DNA from: Pseudoruminococcus massiliensis
Lineage (GTDB): Bacteria > Bacillota > Clostridia > Oscillospirales > Acutalibacteraceae
Assembly (NCBI RefSeq): GCF_900291955.1
Contig: NZ_OLMR01000003.1
Location: 186,001-250,000, forward strand
Reading direction: 5' to 3'
DNA length: 64,000 nucleotides
Position 1 is the first letter of the stretch. Every line of letters begins with the position of its first letter. The position numbers and the translations under genes are program-made. Below, piece after piece: positions 53,773-63,610 of this stretch. The notes under the pieces were generated by a model, which was given only the letters and a program-made list of their open reading frames with translations, was not told the DNA's origin and did no database searches.

Positions 53773-54097
53773 GCACTTCTTTAAGACACTTAAAAGTTTC
53801 GCTCGAGCCTTTTCTACACCAGCTTTGCTGGTGAAAGCTGCTTGCAGGGTTGAGGGACGAAGTCCCTCATGGGTTTTAAGGGCAAAGCCCTTAACATTCT
53901 TTGCTCTCTAAATGACTAATGTTACTGACAAAAGAAAAGGCGGCGGACAAAGTCCGCCGCTCAGGGGTAAAGAATGTTGGGCTTCGCCCAAAGGTATTTC
54001 GCTCTCTGCGGAGAGCGACAAGGGTTTTGCCATTGACCTACAAGCCTTTAAAAAGGCTTGACCTAAACTTTGAGTGTCTTAGGGAAAGTTTGTTTCA
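53773..54097. repeat. MITE-like repeat, copy G
   Basis: Lies between subunits A and B. A block of about 115 bp (53788 onward) matches copy A in the same orientation with few changes (AGTTTCGCTCGAGCCTTTTC through GGGACGAAGTCCC), whereas the following GACTAATGTTAC / GCGGCGGACAAAGTCCGCC section is inverted relative to copy A. It ends with GGCTTGACCTAAACTTTGAG. The 110 bases from the ntpA stop to 53772 carry degenerate outer modules. Confidence 0.9.
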
Positions 54098-54138
54098 GCA
54101 CCCACATTTATTACTACTTATTTAAGGAAGTGAAATGA

Positions 54139-55587
54139 ATGATTCTCGATTATGTTGGCGTTAAGGAAATCAATGGTTCACTTATCGTTCTCGATGATGT
54201 CGAAAACGCTTCTTATGAAGAAATGGTTGATATTCGTCTTGATGACGGCTCAATTCGCCACGGAAGAATAGTTCAGACTCAGGGTAAGCGTTGTGTCGTT
54301 CAGGTATTTGAAGGCACTAAGGGTATGTCACTCGACAATGCACGCACTCGTCTTAAAGGACACCCTATGGAGCTTGCTCTCTCACCTGAAATTATGGGTC
54401 GTGTCTTTAACGGCTCGGGTACTCCTATTGATGGTCTTGGCGATATCTATCCTACTCACAAGGCTAATATCAATGGTACTCCGATAAACCCTGTTTCAAG
54501 AATTTATCCACAAAACTATATAAATACTGGTATCTCTACAATAGATACTCTTATGACACTTATTCGTGGTCAGAAGCTACCGATTTTTTCTGGCTCAGGT
54601 ATGAAACATAACGAACTCGCTGTTCAGATTGTTCGTCAGGCTCAGATTGCTGGTGCTGGTAATAAATTCGGTATCGTCTTTGCAGCTATGGGTGTTAAGA
54701 ACGATGTTGCGGAATATTTCCGCAAGAGCTTTGACGAAAGCGGCGTTCTCGAAAGAGTTGTTATGTTCCTTAATCTCGCTAATGACCCAATTATTGAAAG
54801 AACTCTTACACCTCGTTGTGCCTTGACTGCGGCTGAATATCTTGCTTTTGAGCTTGATATGCACATTCTCGTAATTATGACTGATATGACCTCATATGCC
54901 GAGGCTTTGCGTGAATTCAGCTCATCTAAGGGCGAAATTCCAGGCAGAAAGGGTTATCCTGGTTACTTATATTCAGACCTTGCTTCTCTCTATGAAAGAG
55001 CAGGTATGATTAAAGGAAAGAATGGTTCTGTTACTCAGATTCCAATTCTTACTATGCCTAACGATGATATTACTCACCCTATCCCTGACCTTACAGGTTA
55101 TATCACAGAGGGACAGATAGTTCTCGACCGTTCTCTCGAGGGTGCTGGTCTTTATCCACCTGTTTCGGTTCTTCCATCACTTTCTCGTCTTATGAAAGAC
55201 GGTATCGGTGAAGGCTTTACAAGAGCCGACCACTCCGCACTTTCTAACCAGCTCTTTGCAGCTTATGCGAAAGTTATGGACGCTCGTTCGCTCGCCTCTG
55301 TTATCGGTGAGGAAGAGCTTTCCCCTATTGACAAGAAATATATCGAGTTTGGTAAGCTCTTTGAGGCTTATTTCGTAAATCAGGGCTACAACGAGAACAG
55401 AACTATCGAGCAGAGCCTTGACCTTGGCTGGAAGCTTCTCTCTACTCTTCCTCGTGAAGAGCTTGACCGTGTTGATGACGCTATTCTTGATAAATATTAT
55501 ATTGAGGATAAGGATTCTATCGTTTTTGAAACATTTGCCTCTTCTGAGAAAAAAGATGATGACAGTGATGATAACGATATTGCTTAA
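54139..55587 (+). CDS. ntpB: V-type ATPase subunit B
   Basis: 482 residues, homologous to the catalytic subunit but with a non-catalytic site: the P-loop position reads [15 protein letters not shown], as in all V-type B subunits. Further family marks are [39 protein letters not shown] and [15 protein letters not shown]. The acidic C-terminal tail ([12 protein letters not shown]) is somewhat longer than usual. GGAAGTGA precedes the ATG. Confidence 0.96.
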   Translation: MILDYVGVKEINGSLIVLDDVENASYEEMVDIRLDDGSIRHGRIVQTQGKRCVVQVFEGTKGMSLDNARTRLKGHPMELALSPEIMGRVFNGSGTPIDGLGDIYPTHKANINGTPINPVSRIYPQNYINTGISTIDTLMTLIRGQKLPIFSGSGMKHNELAVQIVRQAQIAGAGNKFGIVFAAMGVKNDVAEYFRKSFDESGVLERVVMFLNLANDPIIERTLTPRCALTAAEYLAFELDMHILVIMTDMTSYAEALREFSSSKGEIPGRKGYPGYLYSDLASLYERAGMIKGKNGSVTQIPILTMPNDDITHPIPDLTGYITEGQIVLDRSLEGAGLYPPVSVLPSLSRLMKDGIGEGFTRADHSALSNQLFAAYAKVMDARSLASVIGEEELSPIDKKYIEFGKLFEAYFVNQGYNENRTIEQSLDLGWKLLSTLPREELDRVDDAILDKYYIEDKDSIVFETFASSEKKDDDSDDNDIA

Positions 55588-55607
55588 TTTTTTGGGAGGT
55601 GACAGAT

Positions 55608-56234
55608 ATGGCAGTTCAGGCTGTACCTACAAAAGGAAACCTGATGGCAACAAAGAAATCTCTTGCACTTGCCAAAAATGGTTTTGAGCTTCTCGACAAA
55701 AAGCGTAATATCCTTATCAGAGAAATGATGATGCTTATCGACAAGGCTTCTGAAATTCAGGATAAAATCGACAGCACATATCATAAGGCTTATAAGGCTC
55801 TTGAGGTTGCTAATATTACCCTTGGCTTCTGTGATGAAATCTCGAAATCAGTTCCTGAGGAAACAAGCCTCAAGCTCTCCTACCGAAGCGTTATGGGTGT
55901 TGAGATTCCGATTGTAACAATAGACGAAAATTCTAATAACGGAATCTATTTCAGTATTTCCAATACGAACTCCTCTCTTGATGAAGCTTATCTACGCTTT
56001 CACGAGGTTAAGGAGCTTACTGCGGTTCTTGCCGAGGTAGAAAACAGCGTCTATCGACTTGCTGACGCTATTAAAAAGACGCAAAAGCGTGCCAACGCTC
56101 TCAAAAATGTTATGATTCCGAAATTTGAGGCAACAGTTAAGTTCATAACTGAGGCTCTCGAAGAAAAAGAGCGTGAGGAATTCTCAAGACTTAAAGTTAT
56201 AAAAAGTCAAAAGGCAGCTAAGGCTAATACTTAA
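55608..56234 (+). CDS. ntpD: V-type ATPase subunit D (rotor shaft)
   Basis: 208 residues forming two long helices: VQAVPTKGNLMATKKSLALAKNGFELLDKKR at the N-terminus, and RLADAIKKTQKRANALKNVMIPKFEATVKFI with the C-terminal helix. This is the subunit D rotor. The ATG at 55608 is chosen because GGGAGGTG is 6 bases upstream; the GTG at 55599 lies inside that site. Last gene of the operon. Confidence 0.94.
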   Translation: MAVQAVPTKGNLMATKKSLALAKNGFELLDKKRNILIREMMMLIDKASEIQDKIDSTYHKAYKALEVANITLGFCDEISKSVPEETSLKLSYRSVMGVEIPIVTIDENSNNGIYFSISNTNSSLDEAYLRFHEVKELTAVLAEVENSVYRLADAIKKTQKRANALKNVMIPKFEATVKFITEALEEKEREEFSRLKVIKSQKAAKANT

Positions 56235-56250
56235 TTGCAAAAACATAAGA

Positions 56251-56286
56251 CAGGGACGAATTTATATTCGTCCCTGAATTTTTTTG
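56251..56286 (+). terminator. terminator of the V-ATPase operon
   Basis: CAGGGACGAAT pairs perfectly with ATTCGTCCCTG over a 4-base loop, then AATTTTTTTG. Confidence 0.95.
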
Positions 56287-56309
56287 TCTGAAAATAAGTT
56301 TAAAGTATT

Positions 56310-56520
56310 AAGTGGCGAGCCACCACACACAAGACGCATAATCGGTTTTGCAAACAAAACCTTGACATCTGCAAAGGAGGTTTATTGCTATCGAAAGAAA
56401 TCAAGGTGGAAGATATGTTAAGGGCTTCACCCTTAACACCCACCAAAGGCAGAGCCTTCGGAAACCGCAAGCTTTTGAAAAGGCTTGCGCAAAACCTTTA
56501 AGTGTCGAGATAAAATTTGT
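56310..56520. repeat. MITE-like repeat, copy H
   Basis: GTGGCGAGCCACCAC, ATCGGTTTTGCAAACAAAAC, GTTAAGGGCTTCACCCTTAAC and AGGCTTGCGCAAAACCTTTA-AGTGTC follow the family order of copy F and copy A. Lies between the V-ATPase terminator and that of the XRE gene. Confidence 0.85.
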
Positions 56521-56539
56521 TAATTGACAATATAAAAAC

Positions 56540-56566
56540 GCCTGACAGTGCGGAATTCTGTCAGGC
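56540..56566 (-). terminator. terminator of the XRE regulator gene
   Basis: GCCTGACA and TGTCAGGC form the stem; on the minus strand it continues into GTTTTTATATT. Confidence 0.85.
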
Positions 56567-56609
56567 ATTTCTACTTGATTTTTAATAGCTTATTTAGTTT
56601 AGTCCAAAA

Positions 56610-56897
56610 TTACTTTTGGTTGTTCTCAGCTATATCGTCAACCAACTGCTGGATGTGAGCGATTTGCTCTTCATTAAGACCAGAAATCAAGAGATATTTC
56701 TTGTCGTCAAGGCCAAGAAGGTAATCTGTGCTTACTGAGAAGAAATCAGCAATCTTAACGAGCATTTCGATTGAAGGAAGAATATTATCATTCTCCCAGT
56801 TAGAGATGCTCTGCTTAGAAACAGACAAACTTCTTGCAAGCTCTACTTGAGTAATATTTCTTGCGGACCTTAATTCACGAATTCTTACATTTAACAT
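56610..56897 (-). CDS. XRE-family helix-turn-helix regulator
   Basis: 95 residues with an N-terminal HTH_3 domain: IRELRSARNITQVELARSLSVS for the first two helices, KQSISNWENDNILPSIEML for recognition, then FFSVSTDYLLGLDD. A 30-residue acidic tail follows (LNEEQIAHIQQLVDDIAENN), typical of short clostridial XRE proteins. The start at 56897 has GGGG 7 bases upstream. Targets unknown. Confidence 0.92.
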   Translation of the reverse strand: MLNVRIRELRSARNITQVELARSLSVSKQSISNWENDNILPSIEMLVKIADFFSVSTDYLLGLDDKKYLLISGLNEEQIAHIQQLVDDIAENNQK

Positions 56898-56915
56898 CAG
56901 TTTTCCCCATTTCAC

Positions 56916-57255
56916 TAATTTTTTATAATAATATTACAGATAGCCAAAAATATAAAATATTTTAGCATATATAATATCATCAGTATAGAATTTATATTAT
57001 GTATTTCAAAAATTAATCAGAGATGCAAGGCCTTGTGAACAAAACTGAATATCCTTGAAATAACATCTAATATACTTATTATTATATCAAATAATTCTGA
57101 ATTTGCAATAGTAAATTGAAAATATTCAAAAATAGTTTACAATCAATAGCCAAAATTAGGTGATTGACAATAATTTTATGCTTTGATTTATACATAAAAA
57201 TACATATTTTTAAAAACAAATTTAAGAATGAATTGTAAAAATCCATTATATTAAA
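56916..57255. other. intergenic region between XRE and the GT39 gene
   Basis: About 340 bases, very AT-rich, without an open frame of interest. The string ATAGCCAAAA occurs twice (about 56940 and 57147), which might be a regulator site, but no palindrome is evident. Nothing else seen. Confidence 0.4.
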
Positions 57256-57284
57256 TTGACGAACTGTGCTAAATGTGTTAAAAT
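57256..57284 (+). promoter_or_regulatory. promoter of the GT39/oxidoreductase unit
   Basis: TTGACG (57256-57261), 17 bases, TAAAAT (57279-57284), 50 bases upstream of the start. Confidence 0.65.
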
Positions 57285-57334
57285 ATAAAGCGGCTGAGCA
57301 AATTTAATAGTAAATTTGGTAAAAGGGGAATTAT

Positions 57335-59023
57335 ATGAGTGATACTATTAAAAAAAATAAATATAAATCCTTCAACTTTTCAGAGCACCCTATTTTGACT
57401 CTTGGGCTTATTTGCTTTTGTTTGGCACTCATATTCGGAACAGTACCGTTTTCAACTACTGGAATAATACTTCTACTTTGTATCGCATTTATAATTATAG
57501 TAGTAACATTTTGGCAAAGCAAAGACGATGAGAGCTTTAAAATAACCTCTATTAAAGCAATCAGCTATGTATCTATGCTATTTATAGCCTACTGTATAAT
57601 GGCTATACAACAAAAATCTGGAGCTTTTCTATTTCTCTTTGCAGTATTTCTTGCAATAATCTATGGAATACATTGCTATATAAACAATGTACTTGATACT
57701 AGAAAAATTATCATAATACTTTTTATTCTTGCTTTTGCATTGAAACTTGCATATATCCTCTATACAACAGTTCATCAAAGACAGCATGATGTTGAAAAAT
57801 TTGATATTAACGCAAGAGGTCATGCTGCATATATACTCTATATATTCAATAACTGGTCCTTGCCTGATATTGATGTAAGAGATTATTGGCAATTTTATCA
57901 CCCACCTTTGCATCATCTTCTTGCTGCGATATGGTTGAAAATACAAAGTATTTTTGGAATAGCAACAGAGGCTTCTTATGAGGGCTTGCAATACCTTACG
58001 CTTTTCTATTCAAGTGTATCTATGTATCTTTCTTATAGAATTATGCAAGAGCTTAAACTTAGAAGAATGGGACTTATAATCGCTTTTGCAATAGTTGCCT
58101 TTCACCCTACTTTTATAATTCTTGCAGGAAGTGTTAATAACGATATTCTCTCATTAACATTTATGCTTGGAGCTATTCTTAATACCATAGTGTGGTATAG
58201 AGAACAGACTTTAAAGAATATAATGAAAATTGCTTTATGCGTTGGCTTAGGAATGTTTACAAAACTCTCTGTATGGATGGTTGCTCCTGCTATTGCGATT
58301 GTTTTTCTTATTGTATTAATCAAAAATAGAAAAAATTTCAAAAGCCTTATTGGACAGATGCTTGCATTTGGTGGCGTATGTATACCACTTGGACTTGGCT
58401 GGAGCATAAGAAATTATCTTATGCATAAAGTTCCTTTCACCTATGTACCTAAGCTTTCTGTGACTAATAGCCAGTATATTGGTTATTATAGCATTTTTGA
58501 AAGGCTTTTTGACTTCAATTTCAGCCAATTTGATAGCGTTTATACTCAATTTGTATTCTACGCTGGAAAGTACTTTGAATATAATCCTACAATAGCACTA
58601 TTTAAAACAGCTATGTTTGATGAAATCATAAATGACACATACTACCCTGAAATAAAATTCAGTGGGGTTGTGCTTTTCTGGTCGGGCGTGGTTCTTGCAT
58701 TACTTGGCGTTATTGCAATGGTCTACATACTTATTAATAAAAGAAGTATGAAGCCTATATTTAAGGTTTTCTTTGCATTACTTTTTGTTGTAATTTTAGG
58801 CTCTTACTATATTTTCTGCTTTGAGTTTCCGTTCACTTGTACGCAGAATGTACGATATGTTGTTCCACTTATAGTAACTGGCGCAATGTTTATTGGCTTA
58901 TGGCTGACAAAAACTCTTGGCAAAAAAACTAAATCAGCAAAAGTATTCCGAATTGCAGTCTGTGCAATTACAGTTTGTTTCTGTATCTCGTCTGCAGTGA
59001 CCTATACTTTAATTGGAATATAA
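57335..59023 (+). CDS. GT39/ArnT-like polytopic glycosyltransferase
   Basis: 562 residues with about 11-12 TM helices (GT-C fold). After TM4 a large outer loop carries DVEKFDINARGHAAYILYI and YWQFYHPPLHHLL, where the HPPL motif and preceding acidic residues match lipid-linked sugar transferases of the PMT/ArnT type. It probably moves a sugar from a polyprenyl phosphate to a surface acceptor. AAAGGGG precedes the ATG, and the FAD oxidoreductase follows after 20 bases. Confidence 0.82.
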   Translation: MSDTIKKNKYKSFNFSEHPILTLGLICFCLALIFGTVPFSTTGIILLLCIAFIIIVVTFWQSKDDESFKITSIKAISYVSMLFIAYCIMAIQQKSGAFLFLFAVFLAIIYGIHCYINNVLDTRKIIIILFILAFALKLAYILYTTVHQRQHDVEKFDINARGHAAYILYIFNNWSLPDIDVRDYWQFYHPPLHHLLAAIWLKIQSIFGIATEASYEGLQYLTLFYSSVSMYLSYRIMQELKLRRMGLIIAFAIVAFHPTFIILAGSVNNDILSLTFMLGAILNTIVWYREQTLKNIMKIALCVGLGMFTKLSVWMVAPAIAIVFLIVLIKNRKNFKSLIGQMLAFGGVCIPLGLGWSIRNYLMHKVPFTYVPKLSVTNSQYIGYYSIFERLFDFNFSQFDSVYTQFVFYAGKYFEYNPTIALFKTAMFDEIINDTYYPEIKFSGVVLFWSGVVLALLGVIAMVYILINKRSMKPIFKVFFALLFVVILGSYYIFCFEFPFTCTQNVRYVVPLIVTGAMFIGLWLTKTLGKKTKSAKVFRIAVCAITVCFCISSAVTYTLIGI

Positions 59024-59043
59024 TTTAAAAGGAATGAAATAAG

Positions 59044-60630
59044 ATGGAAAAGGTAGTAATAATTGGTGCAGGTCCTGCGGGCTTAACAGCAGGCTTGGAA
59101 TTATTATCAGATGGAAATAAAAACTATGATGTAGTTATTCTTGAGGAATCTAATGCTATTGGCGGAATTTCTCGAACCGTTTATCACAACGGTAACAGAA
59201 TGGATATAGGTGGACATCGTTTTTTCTCAAAGAGCGATGAAGTTATGAATCGTTGGAAAGAACTTATGCCACTTCAAGGTAAAAAATCCTATGATGATAA
59301 AGTTCTTAATCGTGAAAGCCCAGTATATGAAAATGGTCCTGACCCAGAAAATGAGGACAGGGTTATGCTTGTTCGTCATAGAGTTTCAAGAATTTACTAT
59401 AAAAAGCATTTCTTTGATTATCCAATTTCTATGAAACCTCAAACAATTAAAAATATGGGACTTGGCACAACTTTTGTCGCAGGTTGCAGCTATATGAAGT
59501 CTACTGTTGCTAAGAAAAAGGAAACTTCGCTTGAGAATTTCTATATAAATCGCTTTGGCAAAAAGCTTTATTCTATGTTCTTTGAAGGCTACACTGAAAA
59601 ACTTTGGGGCAGACACCCTAAAGAAATCGCTGCTGACTGGGGTTCTCAGCGTGTTAAAGGTCTTTCTATAAAAACACTACTCAAAGATATGTTCTCTAAG
59701 GCTTTTGGTAAAAAGGATAACAAAAATGTTGAAACCTCACTTATTGAGCAATTTTGGTATCCTAAGTTCGGTCCTGGTCAACTTTGGGAAATTGCTGCTA
59801 AAGAATTTGAAAAACTTGGCGGAAAAATCCTTATGAATACCTCTGTTAAAGAAATTAATCTTGAAAATGGTTCAATTAAATCTGTTAAATGCGAAACTTC
59901 AAATGGTTTAACTGAAATTAATGGCGATATTTTTATCTCCTCAATGCCTCTCAAGGACTTAGTAGCTGGTATTAAAGGTCAAACTATACCTCAAAATATT
60001 GCTAATATTGCAAGTGGTCTGCCCTATCGTGATTTCGTAACAGTAGGTTTGCTTGTACCAAAGCTTGCTCTAAAGAACGAAACTGAAATCAAGACTATGG
60101 GCAACATTGTTCCTGACTGCTGGATTTATGTTCAAGACACAAATGTTAAGCTTGGCAGGATACAGATATTCAATAACTGGTCGCCTTATATGGTAAAAGA
60201 TGTTGAGCATACTGTTTGGATTGGTCTTGAATATTTCTGCACTGAAGGTGACAATTTCTGGAATATGAATGATAATGAGTGTATCGACTTTGCAGCCAAA
60301 GAACTTGAAAAGATGGGAATTATTTCAAGTGGAGATGTTCTTGATTCACACAGAGAACGCGTTAAAAAAGCTTATCCTGCATATTTTGATACTTATTCAC
60401 AAATAGATGAGCTTATTGCATATATAAATACTATTCCAAATTTATATTGTGTTGGAAGAAATGGTCAACATCGTTATAACAATATGGACCATTCAATGCT
60501 TACAGCTATTCGTGCAGTTGAACATATTAAATCTGGTAACACAGACAAATCTGAAATATGGAAAGTAAATACCGAGAAAACTTATCACGAGGGCAAAGAA
60601 CAGTCAACAAACCAAAGTGAAAAGGCATAG
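59044..60630 (+). CDS. FAD-dependent oxidoreductase, UDP-galactopyranose mutase-like
   Basis: 528 residues. The N-terminal dinucleotide motif is [16 protein letters not shown] (5-20), with Glu in VVILEES, and [12 protein letters not shown] follows, a signature of the UGM/HemY-like flavoenzyme group. [13 protein letters not shown], and near the end [18 protein letters not shown], form the FAD cap. The coupling with a GT39-like gene suggests a sugar-nucleotide or lipid-linked sugar substrate, but the reaction is not assigned. Confidence 0.82.
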   Translation: MEKVVIIGAGPAGLTAGLELLSDGNKNYDVVILEESNAIGGISRTVYHNGNRMDIGGHRFFSKSDEVMNRWKELMPLQGKKSYDDKVLNRESPVYENGPDPENEDRVMLVRHRVSRIYYKKHFFDYPISMKPQTIKNMGLGTTFVAGCSYMKSTVAKKKETSLENFYINRFGKKLYSMFFEGYTEKLWGRHPKEIAADWGSQRVKGLSIKTLLKDMFSKAFGKKDNKNVETSLIEQFWYPKFGPGQLWEIAAKEFEKLGGKILMNTSVKEINLENGSIKSVKCETSNGLTEINGDIFISSMPLKDLVAGIKGQTIPQNIANIASGLPYRDFVTVGLLVPKLALKNETEIKTMGNIVPDCWIYVQDTNVKLGRIQIFNNWSPYMVKDVEHTVWIGLEYFCTEGDNFWNMNDNECIDFAAKELEKMGIISSGDVLDSHRERVKKAYPAYFDTYSQIDELIAYINTIPNLYCVGRNGQHRYNNMDHSMLTAIRAVEHIKSGNTDKSEIWKVNTEKTYHEGKEQSTNQSEKA

Positions 60631-60666
60631 TATTTAGATTAACAAATAAATTTTTGATAAAAATTA

Positions 60667-60725
60667 TAGAGCATATTTGATATTTCCTGAAATCTGCAGG
60701 AGTTTATCAAATATGCTCTATTTTT
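60667..60725 (+). terminator. terminator of the GT39/oxidoreductase unit
   Basis: A perfect 16-bp stem, TAGAGCATATTTGATA with TATCAAATATGCTCTA, encloses a 22-base loop and runs into TTTTT. Confidence 0.88.
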
Positions 60726-60726
60726 A

Positions 60727-61244
60727 GGCTATAATAAAAGTTGTGGTAGAAAAAGAGCCTACAAGTAAAAAAGTAGAGCATATTTTAACCAAAATCCGTT
60801 AAAATAAAATTGCTTAGAAACCTGAAACGGAGGACAAAATATGCTCTATAGATATTTTACAGAAAAACTCTTAGGATGACTTTTAAAAAATCATTGCTTG
60901 CAAAGACAGAAAGTCCGCTAAAGAGGCTCTGTCAGATTGGATTACCTCGGCATTTGATTGCAGTGCCAAGGCAGCACAAAATTAATTGACAAAATATTTA
61001 ATTTGTTTTTCCGTACCAATCACCAATAGCTTTATTGAAAGTTGTAGCAACAAAATCAAGGTTCTTAATAAAAAAATGCTTACAACTACAGAAATTTCAA
61101 GTTCTTTCACAACCGCATTTTACATATGTTTTCCAACAAACATATCAATTCTACAATAAAACAAGCGACTGTTTAATTCTCTGCCACTTGTAATTACACT
61201 TTATTCTATTTTTCGGGTCACCCCAACTATATTTACATTGAGCC
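60727..61244 (+). mobile_element. decayed ISL3-family insertion sequence
   Basis: Left end GGCTATAATAAAAGTTGTGG and right end (inverted) GGCTCAATGTAAATATAGTT-GGGG look like diverged ISL3-type inverted repeats. TATTTTT flanks both ends (60719-60725 and 61246-61252), a probable target duplication. Inside are an N-terminal and a C-terminal scrap of a transposase with about 1 kb of the middle lost. The element lies just after the upstream terminator. Confidence 0.75.
60841..61175 (+). pseudogene. ISL3-family transposase remnant
   Basis: GGAGG precedes an ATG for MLYRYFTEKLLG, then a stop. A later frame reads AKEALSDWITSAFDC, then after one stop VPITNSFIESCSNKIKVLN. A one-base shift gives NAYNYRNFKFFHNRILHMF. 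These match in order the ISL3 transposase C-terminus (pattern PxxNGFxEGxNNKIKVLKR, NAYGYRNFxxFRNRIL). Internal deletion, one stop and one frameshift make it non-functional. Confidence 0.88.
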
Positions 61245-61300
61245 GTATTTTTCCACTATATTTTAGAATTATCTGTGTTCTCTTTGATGTGAAAAAATAT

Positions 61301-61882
61301 ATGTATTATTATTTTAATCTAAGTTTAACAAGGATTCCCTTTACTGATACTACATTATTCAAGCAAAATCTTTATACTGCGATTGACCATTATATCAGTG
61401 AAAAGAATTATGATAAATCAAAGACTTCAGGAGAAAATATCGACTATTTCGTAAATTCTGCAACTGATATTTATGTAAATCAGATTTCTATACATTTCTT
61501 CTCAGTAGTTGCAAATTACATATACAAGGCTCAACCATTGGTGAATGGCTTGATAATTGGTTTGAGCATAGCTGCACTGATTATCGCTGCTATAATTTTC
61601 CTTACCAATAAATATAGACACAGAAGATTTCGTTATCTTTACTATGGTCTTATCGGGGCTGGTATTACAACGGCAGTTATTCCCTGCTTTGTATTGCTCT
61701 CAGGAAAAATTCCTCAAATCAATATAAATACCCGTTCATTATACAATCTGTTTATAAATTATTTTAACGGATTATTTGCAAGCTTCTGGATTTATGTTGT
61801 GATTATTTTAGTTTTAGCTATACTCACCTTGTTCTTATATATGAAATATTACAAGAGAGCTGTTTCAGAACATTCTAATTAA
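61301..61882 (+). CDS. membrane protein, probably N-terminally truncated
   Basis: From the ATG at 61301 there are 193 residues. An extracellular-looking N-terminal part (NLSLTRIPFTDTTLFKQNLY) with no preceding membrane anchor is followed by three TM helices (about 80-100, 113-133, 165-187) and a basic C-terminus. The frame is open back to a TTG at 61238, but that codon lies inside the ISL3 end repeat and cannot be native. No ribosome binding site is seen. Proteins of this shape normally begin with a TM helix, so the 5' end is probably lost. Family not recognised. Confidence 0.5.
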   Translation: MYYYFNLSLTRIPFTDTTLFKQNLYTAIDHYISEKNYDKSKTSGENIDYFVNSATDIYVNQISIHFFSVVANYIYKAQPLVNGLIIGLSIAALIIAAIIFLTNKYRHRRFRYLYYGLIGAGITTAVIPCFVLLSGKIPQININTRSLYNLFINYFNGLFASFWIYVVIILVLAILTLFLYMKYYKRAVSEHSN

Positions 61883-61893
61883 AGATTTTGGAT

Positions 61894-61928
61894 AAAAAGT
61901 CCTTGGATTTGATTCCGAGGACTTTTTA
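61894..61928. terminator. bidirectional terminator between the membrane protein gene and ptsI
   Basis: AAAAGTCCTTGG pairs with TCCGAGGACTTTTT with a small mismatch, flanked by A and T runs on the two sides. Confidence 0.85.
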
Positions 61929-61952
61929 TTATACATTATTTACTTTTAATTA

Positions 61953-63593
61953 TTAATCTTTTTTAGATAAATCTATGCTTCTTACCTTATCTCTAACCTT
62001 TAAGACAAAGCCTGGTGAAACAGATAGTTCATCTATTCCCATCCTAAGAAAAGTTTCTGTAAGTGTTGTATCAGCGGCAAGCTCTCCGCAAATGCCTATC
62101 CAAGCACCATTTTTATGAGCATTCTGGGCGGACATTTCAATCAATCTGAGAATCGCCTCATGGTGTGTATCACAAAAGCTTTCTATCTTGGAATTTTGTC
62201 TATCGCAAGCTAATGTATACTGTGTGAGGTCATTAGTTCCAACACTGAAAAAGTCTACCATTGGTGCAAGTCTATCACTGATTATTGCAGCGGCAGGTGT
62301 TTCAATCATAATTCCCAACTCTACATCTTCGGAATATGCAATACCATCTGAACTAAGCTCCGTTTTAACAATATCGCAGATTTCTTTTATTTGTATAAGC
62401 TCTGAAACAGATGTAATCATCGGAAACATTATTCCAAGCTTGCCATAAGCTGATGCTCTATACAAAGCCCTTAGCTGTGTTTTGAATATTTCAGGTCTTG
62501 TAAGACAAATTCTGATTGCTCTATATCCAAGAGCTGGATTCTGTTCCTTATCAAGCTCAAAATAATCAACCTGCTTATCCGCGCCTATATCAAGAGTTCT
62601 TATTATAACCTTTTTATTGCCCATTGATTCAAGAACCTTTTTATAAGCATTGAATTGTTCTTCCTCTGTCGGATAGCTACTGTTTTCGAGATAGAGAAAT
62701 TCACTTCTGAAAAGTCCTATACCGCCCGCATCATTTTCTAAAACAGATTTTACATCATCTACTCCGCCTATGTTTGCATAAATATTGATTTTTGTACCGT
62801 CAAGAGTTATGTTTTCCTTACCTTTAAGGTCGAGCAAGAGCTTCTTCTTTTGAATATCCTCTGCTTGTTTCTTTTCAAGTCTTTCGAGAGTTTCATTATC
62901 AGGGTCAACGAAAATCTCACCTGTATAACCATCAACTATTGCTGTTATGCCATTTTTGATTTTATTCAGGAATGCTTCTCCTACACCTATTACAGCAGGA
63001 ATATTCATATTTCTGGCGAGAATTGCTGTGTGAGAATTTGATGAACCATATGCTGTTACAAAGGCATAAACCTTATCCTTATCAAGCAAAATAGTTTCAC
63101 TTGGCGAAAGGTCATCAGCACAAACTATCATCTTGTCGCTCATTGCATTTTCACTTTCTGCGTCCATAGATAGATTTCTGATTATTCTATTTGAAATATC
63201 CTTTACATCAGCCGCTCTCGCTTGCATATATGAATCGTCCATAGACGCAAACATTTCAGAAAAATTTTCGGCTGTTACCGAAACAGCATATTCTGCATTT
63301 ACATGCTTGCTTTCAATCATATCTGAAATTGAGTCATTATAATCGTCATCTTCAAGCATCATCATATGAATTTCAAATATCTGAGCGTTAGCCTCTCCGA
63401 CATCTTTCAATGCTTTTTCGTAAATTTCCTGAAGCTGAGCTATTGATTTTTCTTTTGCTGCCTGAACTCTTGCTTTTTCTGCATCTATATCTTCTATATG
63501 AAGCTTAGTTATAGCAATTTGCTGACGGCTGAATATAGAAATCTTACCTATTGCGATTGCACCATAAACACCTTTACCTGTATATATCCTCAT
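61953..63593 (-). CDS. ptsI: phosphoenolpyruvate-protein phosphotransferase (PTS Enzyme I)
   Basis: 546 residues, slightly short of the usual 570. An N-terminal HPr-interacting domain is followed by the phospho-His in GSSNSHTAILARNM (about residue 190). The PEP-binding barrel shows GIGLFRSEFLY, IRTLDIGADKQ, FPMITSV, IMIETPAAA, FFSVGTNDLTQY and the catalytic Cys in GICGELAAD. It passes phosphate from PEP to HPr. The ATG at 63593 is preferred, as GAGGTG is 6 bases upstream. The second gene after ptsH. Confidence 0.97.
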   Translation of the reverse strand: MRIYTGKGVYGAIAIGKISIFSRQQIAITKLHIEDIDAEKARVQAAKEKSIAQLQEIYEKALKDVGEANAQIFEIHMMMLEDDDYNDSISDMIESKHVNAEYAVSVTAENFSEMFASMDDSYMQARAADVKDISNRIIRNLSMDAESENAMSDKMIVCADDLSPSETILLDKDKVYAFVTAYGSSNSHTAILARNMNIPAVIGVGEAFLNKIKNGITAIVDGYTGEIFVDPDNETLERLEKKQAEDIQKKKLLLDLKGKENITLDGTKINIYANIGGVDDVKSVLENDAGGIGLFRSEFLYLENSSYPTEEEQFNAYKKVLESMGNKKVIIRTLDIGADKQVDYFELDKEQNPALGYRAIRICLTRPEIFKTQLRALYRASAYGKLGIMFPMITSVSELIQIKEICDIVKTELSSDGIAYSEDVELGIMIETPAAAIISDRLAPMVDFFSVGTNDLTQYTLACDRQNSKIESFCDTHHEAILRLIEMSAQNAHKNGAWIGICGELAADTTLTETFLRMGIDELSVSPGFVLKVRDKVRSIDLSKKD

Positions 63594-63610
63594 TATTTTC
63601 ACCTCTTATA

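Noticed and set aside
53919-54125. Open frame inside repeat copy G.
   Set aside because: It is made of palindromic repeat modules, lies in a noncoding element and matches no protein; the same applies to the frame at 46158-46349 in copy E.
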